DNA of 64,000 bases from Myroides phaeus (GCF_009799805.1 NZ_CP047050.1:820001-884000); one strand, 5' to 3'; positions 8,579 to 18,906 are shown, counted from the first letter of the stretch. Notes: generated by a model from the letters alone, not told the origin. Program-made: numbers and translations.

Positions 8579-9532
8579 TTACTTCTTTAATACTTTTCCT
8601 AAGTTTTCTAACATCACTTCTGTCATAGAAGATAAATCATATTTGTGTTTCCAACCCCAATCTTGTTGTGCTGAAGTATCATCAATACTTGCAGGCCAGC
8701 TATCAGCAATTGCTTGTCTAAAGTCTGGATTATACTCAATTGTAAAGTCTGGAATATGTTTCGTAATCTCAGCTGCAATTTGCTCTGGAGTAAACGAAAT
8801 ACCACCTAAGTTATATGAAGAACGAATCTTAACATTCTCTTTCGGTGCTTGCATAATCCCTACTGTAGCATTTAAAGCATCTTCCATATACATCATTGGT
8901 AAAGCTGATTGCTCAGATAAGAAACAGTCATAATGCTTGTTTTCAATTGCTTTGTAGAAAATATCTACTGCATAGTCTGTAGTACCACCCCCTGGAGGTG
9001 TAGTCCAAGAAATTAATCCTGGGTAACGAATACTTCTAACATCTACTCCATATTTATTGAAGTAGTACTCACACCAACGCTCTCCTGTTTGTTTTGAAAT
9101 ACCGTAAACAGTACTTGGCTCCATAACTGTATATTGAGGCGTATTATGACGAGGTGTTGTTGGTCCAAAAACTGCAATAGATGAAGGCCAGAAAATCTTC
9201 TTAATCTTTCCTTCTTTTGCAAGATTTAAAACATGGAATAACGAATTCATATTTAATTCCCACGCAAATGCAGGGTTCTTTTCAGCTGTTGCAGACAACA
9301 AAGCTGCCATTAAATAAACTTCGTCAATTTTGTGTTTTTCAACAACGGAGGAAACTGCATCAAAATCCATAGCATTTAATACTTCGAAAGGGCCGGAGTT
9401 CATAAGTTCACTATTCCCTTCTCTAATATCAGAAGCAATTACATTATTACTTCCATAAACATCTCTTAGTTTGATTGTTAGCTCAGAACCTATCTGTCCA
9501 CAAGCTCCAATGATAAGAATTTTGGTTCCCAT
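8579..9532 (-). CDS. L-threonine 3-dehydrogenase, GalE-like SDR type
   Basis: A 317-residue extended short-chain dehydrogenase. The NAD-binding motif GACGQIG (Gly9, Gly12, Gly15) follows the first strand, and the catalytic YxxxK is Tyr143-Lys147 in VYGISKQTG. Segments such as SSIAVFGPTTPRH, YPGLISWTTPPGGGTTDYAV and YNLGGISFTPEQIA are those of the SDR-type threonine dehydrogenases first described in Flavobacterium and also found in trypanosomatids, which oxidise threonine to 2-amino-3-oxobutyrate. I use the ATG at 9532 (MGTKILIIG) instead of 9556. No kbl gene is adjacent. A related NAD-epimerase function is the main alternative. Confidence 0.88.
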   Translation of the reverse strand: MGTKILIIGACGQIGSELTIKLRDVYGSNNVIASDIREGNSELMNSGPFEVLNAMDFDAVSSVVEKHKIDEVYLMAALLSATAEKNPAFAWELNMNSLFHVLNLAKEGKIKKIFWPSSIAVFGPTTPRHNTPQYTVMEPSTVYGISKQTGERWCEYYFNKYGVDVRSIRYPGLISWTTPPGGGTTDYAVDIFYKAIENKHYDCFLSEQSALPMMYMEDALNATVGIMQAPKENVKIRSSYNLGGISFTPEQIAAEITKHIPDFTIEYNPDFRQAIADSWPASIDDTSAQQDWGWKHKYDLSSMTEVMLENLGKVLKK

Positions 9533-9668
9533 TGTTTCACATATTTTAAAGTACACAAATATAAACTAAGTATAATAACAAATCAATAATTGTGATAAAT
9601 CTTAAAGCAACTTTATAACTTATATAACAAACTGAGTATCCCTATGCTACAATTATAATAGAACTTTG

Positions 9669-9676
9669 TAAATTTG
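9669..9676 (+). promoter_or_regulatory. Promoter -7 box for lipoprotein-mfd
   Basis: TAAATTTG matches TAnnTTTG, 20 bases before the ATG of the lipoprotein gene; no clear -33 element. Confidence 0.4.
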
Positions 9677-9695
9677 GCATCTAAACTCGTGAAAC

Positions 9696-10292
9696 ATGAA
9701 AAAGTCGCTTCTTGCAATATTCTTAATACTTTTCTCTATTTCTTTACTAACAACATCTTGTAAAGACGAAGAAAAGTTCGAAAAGGAACAAGAAATAAAA
9801 ATATCTCAACACAAAGACAGCGTTTTTGCTTTCTTAAAAAATAATTGGAAGTTCTCTCTTCCTAAACCGTCTAATGAACTTAAACCTTTATTAGATGATT
9901 GGAAAGCGTGGCAAGAATTTAGACAAGAACTTAGTTTAAAGCCAGTAACTACAATTGGAGCATTCCAAAAGAAAGCTGATGTATTAACTCAAAAGTTATC
10001 TTCTTTATCTTACCAAAAAATGCCCGAAGAAATAAATCTTCCTGATGTTAAGGCAAGAATTACTCTTTTACAAACGTCACTAAATAACTTACATCTCTTT
10101 ATTATTCAAGAACCGATTGAGATTGATCGCTTAGACAAAGATCTGAAACAAGTGAATAATAGCATTAAGTTATTATTTGACCAAATGGAGGAAAACCTTA
10201 TTAAAAATAGAGTTCCTAAAGAAATTGGAGAAGAAGAAATGTTAGAGGCTATTAGCACTGAGCGAAGAGCAAATCCAACAACTACAAATTAA
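9696..10292 (+). CDS. Lipoprotein of unknown function upstream of mfd
   Basis: A 198-residue protein with a type II signal peptide and lipobox TTSC (Cys22). The residues after the Cys, KDEEK, match the K-(D/E)2 surface-export signal known for flavobacterial lipoproteins, so it may face outward. The rest is mainly charged and helical, with coiled-coil-like stretches around residues 85-175 and no family I recognise. The mfd ATG follows 12 bases after the stop, so both genes likely share the promoter at 9669. The link to Mfd is positional only. Confidence 0.7.
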   Translation: MKKSLLAIFLILFSISLLTTSCKDEEKFEKEQEIKISQHKDSVFAFLKNNWKFSLPKPSNELKPLLDDWKAWQEFRQELSLKPVTTIGAFQKKADVLTQKLSSLSYQKMPEEINLPDVKARITLLQTSLNNLHLFIIQEPIEIDRLDKDLKQVNNSIKLLFDQMEENLIKNRVPKEIGEEEMLEAISTERRANPTTTN

Positions 10293-10304
10293 TCGACTAC
10301 AAGA

Positions 10305-13300
10305 ATGGATATTAAACAAAAGTTTCAAGAATCAACAAATACTAAACAAGTAGTCCAAGAAATACAAAAACTTGGAAGTAAAATACAACTTAAAGGATTA
10401 GTTGGTTCTGCAATCTCTTTTCAAATTGAAAGTATATTCGCTCAATCAGAATTGCCTTTTTTATTGATTTTTAACGATAAAGAAGAAGCTGCTTACTATT
10501 TGAACGACCTTGAAACTTTAATCAATAAACAAGACGTTTTATTCTACCCTGGTTCATACAGACGCCCGTATCAAATTGAAGAAACGGACAATGCCAATGT
10601 ATTGCTTAGAGCTGAAGTTCTTAACAGAATAAGCTCTCGTAAGAAACCTGCTATCATTGTTTCTTATGCTGAAGCTATTTTCGAAAAGGTAGTTACTAAA
10701 AAAGTCTTAGAGAAAAATACCTTAAAAGTAAACTTAGGAGACAAAATGTCTATCGACTTTGTCAACGAAATACTTTTTGAATACAACTTTAAACGTGTTG
10801 ACTTCGTTGCCGAACCCGGTGAGTTCTCAGTACGTGGAGGAATTATTGATGTTTTCTCGTTCTCAAATGACAATCCTTATCGAATTGAATTCTTTGGGGA
10901 TGAAATTGACAGCATTCGTACTTTTGATGTGGAAACACAATTGTCTGTAGATAAACAAAAGAAAATTACAATTATTCCAAATGTAGAAAACAAGTTCTCT
11001 CAAGAATCAAGAGAGAGTTTCTTAGACTACATACCTGAAAAAACAGTCATATTTGCTCAAAACACAGCGTTTATTATTGACCAATTAGAACGTTTGTTTG
11101 AAAAAGCAACTACTGTTTTTGACAAGTTAAACAAAGATTTAAGCCACCGTGAACCAAAAGATATGTTTATGGATGGACAAACTTTTGTAAAGAAAATAGA
11201 GCTTCTTACTTATCTTGAACTTGACGATACAAAAATCATCAAACCAACAAAAGTAATTGAGTTTCATACTAAACCTCAACCTTCATTCAACAAACAATTT
11301 GATTTATTAGCTCAGAATCTAAATGAAAATACTGACAATGGCTATACTAATTTCTTGTATTGTTCAAATGAAAACCAAGCTAAACGATTTAGAGAAATCT
11401 TTGAGTCTTTAAAAAATGACCAAGAAACTGCTGTAGTTAAATCTTTTAAAACTGTGGTTATGCCACTTTTTGAAGGGTTTATTGACGATGAAAAACAAAT
11501 TGCTTGCTATACTGACCACCAAATTTTTGAACGATACCACAAGTTTAACCTTAAAAACGGTTATACTAAGAAGCAAACAATCACCATCAAAGAGCTTAAT
11601 TCTCTTTCTGTTGGCGATTATGTTACTCATATAGACCACGGTATCGGAAAATTCGGAGGTTTACAAAAAATACAGGTTGAAGGGAAAACGCAAGAAGCTA
11701 TTAAGTTAGTATATGCAGATAACGATATTGTTTACGTAAGCATACATTCACTTCACAAAATATCAAAATACAACGGAAAAGACGGCTCTGTACCAAAGAT
11801 TCATAAATTAGGTTCAAGTGCTTGGAAAACCCTTAAAAACAAAACAAAAGCACGCGTTAAGCACATTGCATTTAATTTAATTCAATTATATGCTAAACGT
11901 CGTTTACAAAAAGGATTCCAATGTCATCCTGATAGTTATTTACAACACGAATTAGAGAGTTCTTTTATCTATGAAGATACTCCTGATCAAGAAAAGGCAA
12001 CGCAAGAAGTAAAGGCTGATATGGAGCTTGACCGCCCTATGGACAGATTAGTCTGTGGAGATGTTGGTTTCGGAAAAACAGAAGTAGCTATTAGAGCTGC
12101 TTTTAAAATGGTGGATAACGGTAAACAAGTTGCCGTATTAGTACCTACGACTATCTTAGCGTTCCAACATTACAAAACTTTTACAGAGCGTTTAAAAGAT
12201 ATGCCTGTACGCGTTTCTTATATCAATCGATTCCGTACAGCAAAACAGAAAACAGAGATTTTACAAGACTTAGCTGATGGGCAAATCGACATCTTAATCG
12301 GAACGCATCAATTAGTAAACAAAGGTGTACAATTCAAAGACCTTGGTTTATTAATTATTGATGAAGAACAAAAGTTTGGGGTTGCCGTGAAAGATAAGTT
12401 GAAAACAATATCTGAGAACGTAGATACACTAACTCTTACAGCTACACCGATACCGAGAACGTTACAGTTCTCTTTAATGGCTGCACGTGACTTATCTATC
12501 ATCACGACTCCTCCACCTAATAGATATCCGATTGAATCTAATGTAATTGGATTTAATGAAGAGATTATTAGAGATGCTATTGCTTATGAGATTGAAAGAG
12601 GGGGACAAGTTTATTTTATCAACAACCGAATTGAAAATATCCGCGAAGTTGCTGGAATGATTCAACGCCTTGTACCAGATGCTAAAGTTGGTATTGGTCA
12701 CGGACAATTAGAAGGTAAAAAGCTTGAAGAGTTAATGCTTTCATTTATGAATGGGGAATTTGACGTTTTAGTTGCTACAACAATCATTGAAAGTGGTTTA
12801 GACGTACCGAATGCCAACACCATTCTAATCAATAATGCAAATAACTTTGGACTTTCTGACTTACACCAGATGAGAGGTCGTGTAGGTCGTAGTAATAAAA
12901 AGGCGTTCTGTTATTTCATCTGCCCTCCTTATTCTGCAATGACAGAAGAAGCTCGTAAGAGAATACAGGCTTTAGAGCAATTTAGTGAACTTGGTAGTGG
13001 ATTAAACATTGCGATGAAGGATTTAGAAATTCGTGGAGCAGGAGATATCTTAGGAGGTGAACAAAGTGGTTTCATCAATGAAATCGGTTTTGAAACCTAT
13101 CAAAAGATTATGCAAGAAGCTATTGAGGAATTAAAACAAAACGAGTTTAAAGACTTATACGCTGATGAGAATACAGAAGAAAACAAAGTGTTTGTAAAAG
13201 ACACTCAAATTGATACTGATTTCGAAATTCTGTTCCCTGATGAATATATCAACAATATTACTGAACGACTAAATCTGTATAATGAGTTAAGTACAATTAC

Positions 13301-13664
13301 AACAGAAAAAGTTCTTCAAGAATACGAACAACGATTGATTGACCGATTCGGACCTCTTCCTAAGCAAGCTATAGCCCTTTTAAACAGCCTTAGAATAAAA
13401 TGGCACGCTTCTAATATGGGGATTGAAAAAGTAGTCTTAAAACAAGGTAAAATGATTTGTTACTTCTTAGGAGACCAACAATCTGAATACTATCAATCTT
13501 CTAAGTTTAGAAAAGCCCTATTATTTGTACAGCAACACGCTAATTTGTGCAAAATGAAAGAAAAACAAACCAAAACAGGTTTGAGGTTATTACTAACTTT
13601 TGAGAATATTAAATCTATCAAACAGGCCTTAGAAATGGCTGAATTATTAGACAAAGATAATTAG
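10305..13664 (+). CDS. mfd: Transcription-repair coupling factor Mfd
   Basis: Mfd removes RNA polymerase stalled at DNA lesions and recruits UvrA. The 1119-residue protein has the complete order: UvrB-like N-terminal part (PGSYRRPYQIEETDN, FDFVAEPGEFSVRGGIIDVF-like region near residues 165-185), the RNA-polymerase interacting CarD-like domain (SVGDYVTHIDHGIGKF near residues 435-450), then the RecG-like translocase with Walker A GDVGFGKT (residues 585-592) and the DEEQ box (686-689), motif VI HQMRGRVGRSNK, and the C-terminal TRCF domain. No residue is obviously missing. It is cotranscribed with a small lipoprotein gene upstream. Confidence 0.97.
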   Translation: MDIKQKFQESTNTKQVVQEIQKLGSKIQLKGLVGSAISFQIESIFAQSELPFLLIFNDKEEAAYYLNDLETLINKQDVLFYPGSYRRPYQIEETDNANVLLRAEVLNRISSRKKPAIIVSYAEAIFEKVVTKKVLEKNTLKVNLGDKMSIDFVNEILFEYNFKRVDFVAEPGEFSVRGGIIDVFSFSNDNPYRIEFFGDEIDSIRTFDVETQLSVDKQKKITIIPNVENKFSQESRESFLDYIPEKTVIFAQNTAFIIDQLERLFEKATTVFDKLNKDLSHREPKDMFMDGQTFVKKIELLTYLELDDTKIIKPTKVIEFHTKPQPSFNKQFDLLAQNLNENTDNGYTNFLYCSNENQAKRFREIFESLKNDQETAVVKSFKTVVMPLFEGFIDDEKQIACYTDHQIFERYHKFNLKNGYTKKQTITIKELNSLSVGDYVTHIDHGIGKFGGLQKIQVEGKTQEAIKLVYADNDIVYVSIHSLHKISKYNGKDGSVPKIHKLGSSAWKTLKNKTKARVKHIAFNLIQLYAKRRLQKGFQCHPDSYLQHELESSFIYEDTPDQEKATQEVKADMELDRPMDRLVCGDVGFGKTEVAIRAAFKMVDNGKQVAVLVPTTILAFQHYKTFTERLKDMPVRVSYINRFRTAKQKTEILQDLADGQIDILIGTHQLVNKGVQFKDLGLLIIDEEQKFGVAVKDKLKTISENVDTLTLTATPIPRTLQFSLMAARDLSIITTPPPNRYPIESNVIGFNEEIIRDAIAYEIERGGQVYFINNRIENIREVAGMIQRLVPDAKVGIGHGQLEGKKLEELMLSFMNGEFDVLVATTIIESGLDVPNANTILINNANNFGLSDLHQMRGRVGRSNKKAFCYFICPPYSAMTEEARKRIQALEQFSELGSGLNIAMKDLEIRGAGDILGGEQSGFINEIGFETYQKIMQEAIEELKQNEFKDLYADENTEENKVFVKDTQIDTDFEILFPDEYINNITERLNLYNELSTITTEKVLQEYEQRLIDRFGPLPKQAIALLNSLRIKWHASNMGIEKVVLKQGKMICYFLGDQQSEYYQSSKFRKALLFVQQHANLCKMKEKQTKTGLRLLLTFENIKSIKQALEMAELLDKDN

Positions 13665-13684
13665 ACGTTAATAGTCTATTCATT

Positions 13685-13753
13685 TATTGCAATTGATTGC
13701 TACCTCAATGTTGAAAAAAACATTAATACAATAGGTAACAATCAGTTGCAATA
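13685..13753. repeat. Imperfect 21-bp inverted repeat after mfd
   Basis: Two arms of 21 bases (13685-13705 and 13733-13753) pair with two mismatches; the 27-base space between them contains its own small hairpin ATGTT / AACAT. A run of seven T follows at 13754. It starts 21 bases after the mfd stop, so it may act as the mfd terminator, but the arms are unusually long and the outer bases AT-rich. A small non-autonomous element is the alternative. Confidence 0.6.
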
Positions 13754-14080
13754 TTTTTTTATACTTTGCCATCCCTAATTACACCGCTTGTTCTTACGCT
13801 TTGAAAAACAACCTTGTACACTATTAAAATTTCATCTGAAATAAAACAGAACTATCTTTTCCTCTCTACTATACATACCTGAGGAATAGAAACACCTCCA
13901 TCTATACATATCACAAACTTGTCTTGAATAAGAGTGTTTACCCTTATCCAAAGCTCTCTTAAAGCAACAATAACCTTCAAAAAAACAATGCTTTTCCGCT
14001 TTCTACTTATCTTCAGTCTATTGTACTTATAGCCTTTCTAACACTCCCTATTTAGCAATTGACCTTTCACCTATAAACAC
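13754..14080. other. Gene-free stretch between mfd and the M16 peptidase
   Basis: About 330 bases without a supportable gene. A TACTTTGC box lies at about 13762. The longest open frame, on the minus strand around 13865-14020, has no ATG and no recognisable protein pattern. I see no tRNA or known RNA motif. Confidence 0.5.
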
Positions 14081-14082
14081 AA

Positions 14083-14126
14083 AAAATCCCCTAAAGAGTT
14101 TATAAGATAACTCCTTAGGGGATTAT
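14083..14126 (-). terminator. Terminator of the M16 peptidase gene
   Basis: Stem AATCCCCTAAaGAGTT (14085-14100) / AACTCcTTAGGGGATT (14109-14124); on the minus strand it follows the stop by about 20 bases and is followed by TTTTTTG. Confidence 0.8.
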
Positions 14127-14143
14127 ATTTATTTAAACGAATC

Positions 14144-17068
14144 TTAGTAACCGAATAAGTCTTCTAAACTCAACTCTTTTACATTACCCATTTTCTTAAC
14201 TGCTTCCCAGTCAAGATTTTCTTTCTTACCTAATAAACCAACGTTAAACGATTTACCTTTTACGTATTTATTAAAGAAATCTACTAAATCTGTCATTGAC
14301 ATTTTTTCAACTTGACCAAAGATATCTTTGTTGATATCATAATCAATTCCTTTTTCTTGTAAAGACAACCAATAGTAGAATATTTGAGCTTTTGTATAAC
14401 GTTGTGTAGCGATACTTTTCAACACAGAGTTTTTAGCATTCTCAAATTGATTCTCTGCTTGTGGCATATCATTCATCAACTCCATCATTGCATCAACAGC
14501 TTGAGGCAATTTGTTTGCTTGTGTACCTACATAAGCCATTACGTAGTTGTGTTTATCAGCTTTACCTGCATTCATATAATATGCATATGCAGAATAAGCT
14601 AATGATTTAGACTCACGAATTTCTTGGAAAACAACAGAAGCCATTCCTCCTCCGAAATAGTTGTTAAATACATTACTCGTAGCTAATAAGTTTTTATCAA
14701 ACTTATGCTCTCTACCTCTATAAGAAATTTCAGCTTGTACCATATCATAAGGAGCAAAATACAATGTTCCGTCTGTAGCTGGCTCAGCATATACTTTAGC
14801 AGCAGGTACTTTTTTACCTTTTCCTAAATTATGGTTATCTACAATAGCTTTTTGAGTATTTTTCAAATCATTTCCGTAGTAGAAAACATCTTGATTATAA
14901 TCAAAGAATCCGCGTACTAATGAAGCTAATTCTTCTGGTTTGATATTCTTAAGTTCTTTTTCGCTTAAGATATCTTTAAATCTACTTAACTCACCGTTAG
15001 AAACAATATAGCTATTTAACGCTCTTTGAATTCCTCCCTTGCTTGATTTTGCATCAAAACGAGCTTTTAAAATTTGGTCAACCATATTAGCATAAGCGTC
15101 TGCATCAGCTTTAGCGTCAGTTACCAAATGCTCTAATAATTTAATACCAGCTGGGATATTTTCTTTAAGACCTTTTAAAGTAATGTATGTTTTATCTGTA
15201 CCTGCATTTAAGCTGTACTCAACACCTAATTTGTAAAACTCTTTCTTAATATCTGCAGCAGAGTATTTACTTGTTCCCAAATAGTCTAAATAGCTAATTG
15301 CTAAAGATAATTTTTTGTCATTATCTGATCCAATTGGAGTAATATAAGTTACTGTAGCAAGTTCATTTGTTGTATTCTTAATAAAATATAATTTCCCTCC
15401 TACTTTTCCGATCTTATCCTTTTTAATAGCAGAATCGAAATCTACAAATACTGGTTTAATTTCTTCAACTCCGATTGCTTTAAAGTCTGAATAGAATTTA
15501 GATTCGCTATCTCTGTTTAAGTCAATTGGTGTAATACCAGGATTTTCAACACGTACTAAGTCTTTGTTCTCCCCTTGACGCTTGTAAATAACAACATAGT
15601 TATCTGCGTAGTTTTTCTTAACAAAGTCAATAACGTCTTGCTTCGTTACTTTAGACATTCTTTCTAAATCAGAAACAGCCTCTTCCCAAGTTCTTCCATG
15701 AATGAAAGCTTGGTACATTTCAGTTGCCATTGCATCATTACTCTCTAAAGCTTGCATTGAGTTTTTACGGAAATCATTAACTACAGCTTCTAACAACCAT
15801 TCGTCAAACTCTCCTCTTTTTAATTTCTCAATCTCACCTAATAACAAGTCTTTCACCTCTTCTACAGTCTGTCCTTCATTTGGCATACCTGTTAATTGGT
15901 GAACAGAATAGTCCTTCATAACCATTGGAGAACTTCCTGCATATAATGCTTTTTGTTTTTGGTTAATGTCTAAGTCAATTAACCCTGCTTGACCGTTGCT
16001 TAACAACATATCAATTAAATTCAAGTAAACAGCATCTTGTGTTTTAACTCCTCCTAAACGGAAACCAATTTCAACACGCTCACTTTGTGGGCTATAAATA
16101 TCTTTAACTTGAATCTTAGTTAATGGTTTTTCTTGTGCTACATACTCAGTAGGTTGTACTGCTTTTTTCATAGAACCGAAATACGCATTTACCAACTTAA
16201 TTGTAGGTTCAAATTCCAAATCACCAACTAATACTACTGCCATATTATTAGGAACATAGTATTGATTGAAATAATTGTGAATTGCAACCATTGAAGGGTT
16301 TTTCAAGTGCTCAGAAGTACCGATAGTAGTTTGTGTACCGTAGTGAGATTCTGGGAATAATAAAGCCATCATAGCCTCGTGTGAAGCCCAATAGTCATTA
16401 TCTTGTCCTCTGTTGAATTCTTCATATACTGCTTCTAATTCCGTATGGAATAAACGCAATACTAATTCAGAAAAACGCTCTTTCTCAACAACTAAGAATT
16501 TCTCTAATTCGTTAGATGGGATAACGTTTTTATATACTGTTTCATCAAACCAAGTATGAGCATTTGTTCCTGATGCTCCAATTGAAGCAACAGCTTTGTC
16601 ATACTCATTTGCAACAGCATATTGAGATGCAGTTTTAGAAATAGCATCTATTTTTTTATAAAGTTCTTTTTTCTTTTCTGGATCTGTTTCTGCTTTGTGT
16701 TGCTCATATAGATCAGAAATTTGTTTTAACAACTCTTGCTCTACTTCCCAATTTACAGTTCCTAATTTAGAAGTTCCCTTAAATACCATATGCTCTAAGT
16801 AGTGAGCTAAACCAGTACTATCTTCAGGGTCATTATTAGATCCAGTTCTAACAGGTATATAAGTTTGAATACGTGGTTCGTCGTGATTTTGAGCTAAATA
16901 AACCTTTAGTCCATTACCTAATGTATAAACTCTTGCCTTTGATGGGTCATTTTCAACGTATTCATATGTAAATCCGTTTGCATCTTTCTTTGTAACAGTT
17001 TTATATTGAGCTTGTAAAGAAGCACTCATAGAAAATATAAAACCAAAAAGTAAATACCTTTTTTTCAT
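14144..17068 (-). CDS. M16 family zinc metallopeptidase, exported
   Basis: A 974-residue double-length M16 (insulinase/pitrilysin) peptidase. The inverted zinc motif HxxEH is HYLEH at residues 89-93; a candidate third ligand is in TELEAVYEE near residues 209-217, separated from the first motif by an insertion of charged residues (about 110-150). The N-terminus is a signal peptide, MKKRYLLFGF to SLQAQ, so it acts in the periplasm or outside; relatives degrade peptides. I use the ATG at 17068: a longer open frame reaches 17170, but a promoter match lies between (17098-17129), so those codons would not be transcribed. Confidence 0.92.
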   Translation of the reverse strand: MKKRYLLFGFIFSMSASLQAQYKTVTKKDANGFTYEYVENDPSKARVYTLGNGLKVYLAQNHDEPRIQTYIPVRTGSNNDPEDSTGLAHYLEHMVFKGTSKLGTVNWEVEQELLKQISDLYEQHKAETDPEKKKELYKKIDAISKTASQYAVANEYDKAVASIGASGTNAHTWFDETVYKNVIPSNELEKFLVVEKERFSELVLRLFHTELEAVYEEFNRGQDNDYWASHEAMMALLFPESHYGTQTTIGTSEHLKNPSMVAIHNYFNQYYVPNNMAVVLVGDLEFEPTIKLVNAYFGSMKKAVQPTEYVAQEKPLTKIQVKDIYSPQSERVEIGFRLGGVKTQDAVYLNLIDMLLSNGQAGLIDLDINQKQKALYAGSSPMVMKDYSVHQLTGMPNEGQTVEEVKDLLLGEIEKLKRGEFDEWLLEAVVNDFRKNSMQALESNDAMATEMYQAFIHGRTWEEAVSDLERMSKVTKQDVIDFVKKNYADNYVVIYKRQGENKDLVRVENPGITPIDLNRDSESKFYSDFKAIGVEEIKPVFVDFDSAIKKDKIGKVGGKLYFIKNTTNELATVTYITPIGSDNDKKLSLAISYLDYLGTSKYSAADIKKEFYKLGVEYSLNAGTDKTYITLKGLKENIPAGIKLLEHLVTDAKADADAYANMVDQILKARFDAKSSKGGIQRALNSYIVSNGELSRFKDILSEKELKNIKPEELASLVRGFFDYNQDVFYYGNDLKNTQKAIVDNHNLGKGKKVPAAKVYAEPATDGTLYFAPYDMVQAEISYRGREHKFDKNLLATSNVFNNYFGGGMASVVFQEIRESKSLAYSAYAYYMNAGKADKHNYVMAYVGTQANKLPQAVDAMMELMNDMPQAENQFENAKNSVLKSIATQRYTKAQIFYYWLSLQEKGIDYDINKDIFGQVEKMSMTDLVDFFNKYVKGKSFNVGLLGKKENLDWEAVKKMGNVKELSLEDLFGY

Positions 17069-17097
17069 ATACCTTGGTGTTTTTTGTAAGTAATTAC

Positions 17098-17129
17098 CAA
17101 AGCTAAAAATAAAATTGTATCTAAGACAA
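17098..17129 (-). promoter_or_regulatory. Promoter of the M16 peptidase gene
   Basis: On the minus strand TTG (17129-17127) is followed after 21 bases by TAGCTTTG (17105-17098), a full TAnnTTTG box, about 30 bases before the chosen ATG. Confidence 0.6.
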
Positions 17130-17147
17130 TTTAAACTCATTTTAATT

Positions 17148-17182
17148 AAAAAACCCACATATTTTATCAATATGTGGGTTCA
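17148..17182 (-). terminator. Terminator of the PafA-like phosphatase gene
   Basis: Perfect 12-bp stem (17152-17163 / 17169-17180; arms AACCCACATATT and AATATGTGGGTT) with a 5-base loop and a T run on the minus strand. It separates this gene from the M16 peptidase gene. Confidence 0.8.
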
Positions 17183-17202
17183 AACTATAATAGTAATTAT
17201 TC

Positions 17203-18855
17203 TTATTTTACTTCAACAGCTTCGTGAATTGGAGTTCCTATATTTCCATTAGGCACTTCTATTTTCAATATTTCAGCAATTGTAGGCGCAATATCTGTCA
17301 TATGTGTTTCACGTAAAGTTTTACCGGGTTTAACTCCCCACCCCATAAAAACAGCTGGAATATGTGCATCATAAGATCCCCAAGTACCGTGTGTAGTTCC
17401 TTTTCCGTCTTTTTTCCCACTAAACCATTGTGGTTCTAAAATATATTGAATTACACCACTTCTCTTGATATTGTAACCATTTACAATACGTTCTCTTATC
17501 TTCTGTGGAATACTCGCTGTTGCTGCTTTATCCATATCAGTTACGAAAGCAATACCCTCAATCTTTTTAAACTCTCTTACAATGAATTCTCTTATATCTT
17601 CTTCATCAAGACCTTCTTTTTCAATTAAAGCATTGTTTAAGTGCACTTGATAGTTTGTCAAACTTTTGATAATTCCTTCGTGTTTAAATTTAGTTTGCAA
17701 TTTCTCGTTTAATACTTTCTTTGCTTCTACCGTATTAAAATAACCAGCGTTACCTTTTTGATCTGCAAAATATTTAGGATTGTGTGCAGCACCGTGATCA
17801 GCAGTTAAAAAGAAAGTATAATTACCTTTTCCTACTTTCTCATCAAGATAAGCTAAGAAAGAAGCAATATCAGCATCAAGTCTTAAGTAAGTATCTTCTA
17901 CCTCAATAGAATTAATAGCAAACTGGTGTCCAACATAATCTGTAGAAGATAAACTAACAGCTAAAAAGTCAATTGCTCCATCGACATTAGCACCCATTTT
18001 TTCACTTTCAATCGCTGCTTTTGCGAAATCTAAAGTTAAGCTATTACCAAAAGGAGTCGCTTTGATTAAATCATAACCATTGTCCTTTTTTAATTGCACT
18101 AAATTACGTGGGAACACAGGTTTCTCTTCTCCTTTGAAAGGTTCTTCATATAAATTATCATCAGCTGTACTTAATACGTAAGAATCAATAGGGTATAAAG
18201 TATTCCATCCATTCTTAAAGTATTTATCAGCTAACTTTTGCTTGTTGAAAGAATTAACCCATTTCGGCAAGTCTTTCATATAATATGTACTCGTAATCCA
18301 ATCTCCAGTTGTACCATCTAACCAATAAGCAGCATTTGCGAAATGCCCCGCAGGAAGAATACCACCACGGTCTTTAATTGCAATACCAATTACTTTCGAT
18401 TTAAAATTAGTTGCCAATCTCAATTGGTCAGTTACAGTAGAAACTAATAAGTTCTTAGGCGATTGTTTACCAATCTTACCTGCTCCACCACCAACTCCTT
18501 GTACATTATCATCTTGTGTACAATACATACTTTCACCTGTTGCTTGGATAATAAAGTCATTACCAGCGATACCGTGAATAGCAGGCACACTTCCTGTATA
18601 GATTGTACTATGTCCGATTGCTGTGTAAGTAGGAACATAATCTATATAAGTATTTTCACTTGAAAATCCTTCATTCAACAAACGCTTAAATCCATTGTCA
18701 GAATAGCGATCATAATAACGGTATAAGTAGTCCCATCTCATTTGGTCAACTACAACACCAACTACTAATTTGGGCTTTGGTAACGTTTCATTTGCTACTG
18801 CAGAAAGTGAAAATATGCAACCAATAGCTGCAAATAAAGTTGTTTTTAAATTCAT
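17203..18855 (-). CDS. Alkaline phosphatase, PafA type
   Basis: A 550-residue secreted phosphomonoesterase of the PafA group, known from Elizabethkingia/Flavobacterium as a phosphate-independent periplasmic alkaline phosphatase. After a signal peptide (MNLKTTLFAA to SLSAVAN), the metal site begins with VVVDQMRWDYL (Asp37); the nucleophile Thr lies in VPTYTAIGHSTIYTG (Thr76 or Thr78), the PafA-specific Lys/Arg pair is in IKDRGGILPAG, and later ligands are in STDYVGHQF, TADHGAAHNP and GTTHGTWGSYDAH. All metal positions appear intact. The ATG at 18855 gives the better signal peptide than 18867. Confidence 0.92.
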   Translation of the reverse strand: MNLKTTLFAAIGCIFSLSAVANETLPKPKLVVGVVVDQMRWDYLYRYYDRYSDNGFKRLLNEGFSSENTYIDYVPTYTAIGHSTIYTGSVPAIHGIAGNDFIIQATGESMYCTQDDNVQGVGGGAGKIGKQSPKNLLVSTVTDQLRLATNFKSKVIGIAIKDRGGILPAGHFANAAYWLDGTTGDWITSTYYMKDLPKWVNSFNKQKLADKYFKNGWNTLYPIDSYVLSTADDNLYEEPFKGEEKPVFPRNLVQLKKDNGYDLIKATPFGNSLTLDFAKAAIESEKMGANVDGAIDFLAVSLSSTDYVGHQFAINSIEVEDTYLRLDADIASFLAYLDEKVGKGNYTFFLTADHGAAHNPKYFADQKGNAGYFNTVEAKKVLNEKLQTKFKHEGIIKSLTNYQVHLNNALIEKEGLDEEDIREFIVREFKKIEGIAFVTDMDKAATASIPQKIRERIVNGYNIKRSGVIQYILEPQWFSGKKDGKGTTHGTWGSYDAHIPAVFMGWGVKPGKTLRETHMTDIAPTIAEILKIEVPNGNIGTPIHEAVEVK

Positions 18856-18906
18856 CTGTAAACTCAATTTATATTATTGTGATAAGTGTTTCTTTTCCTT
18901 ATTATA

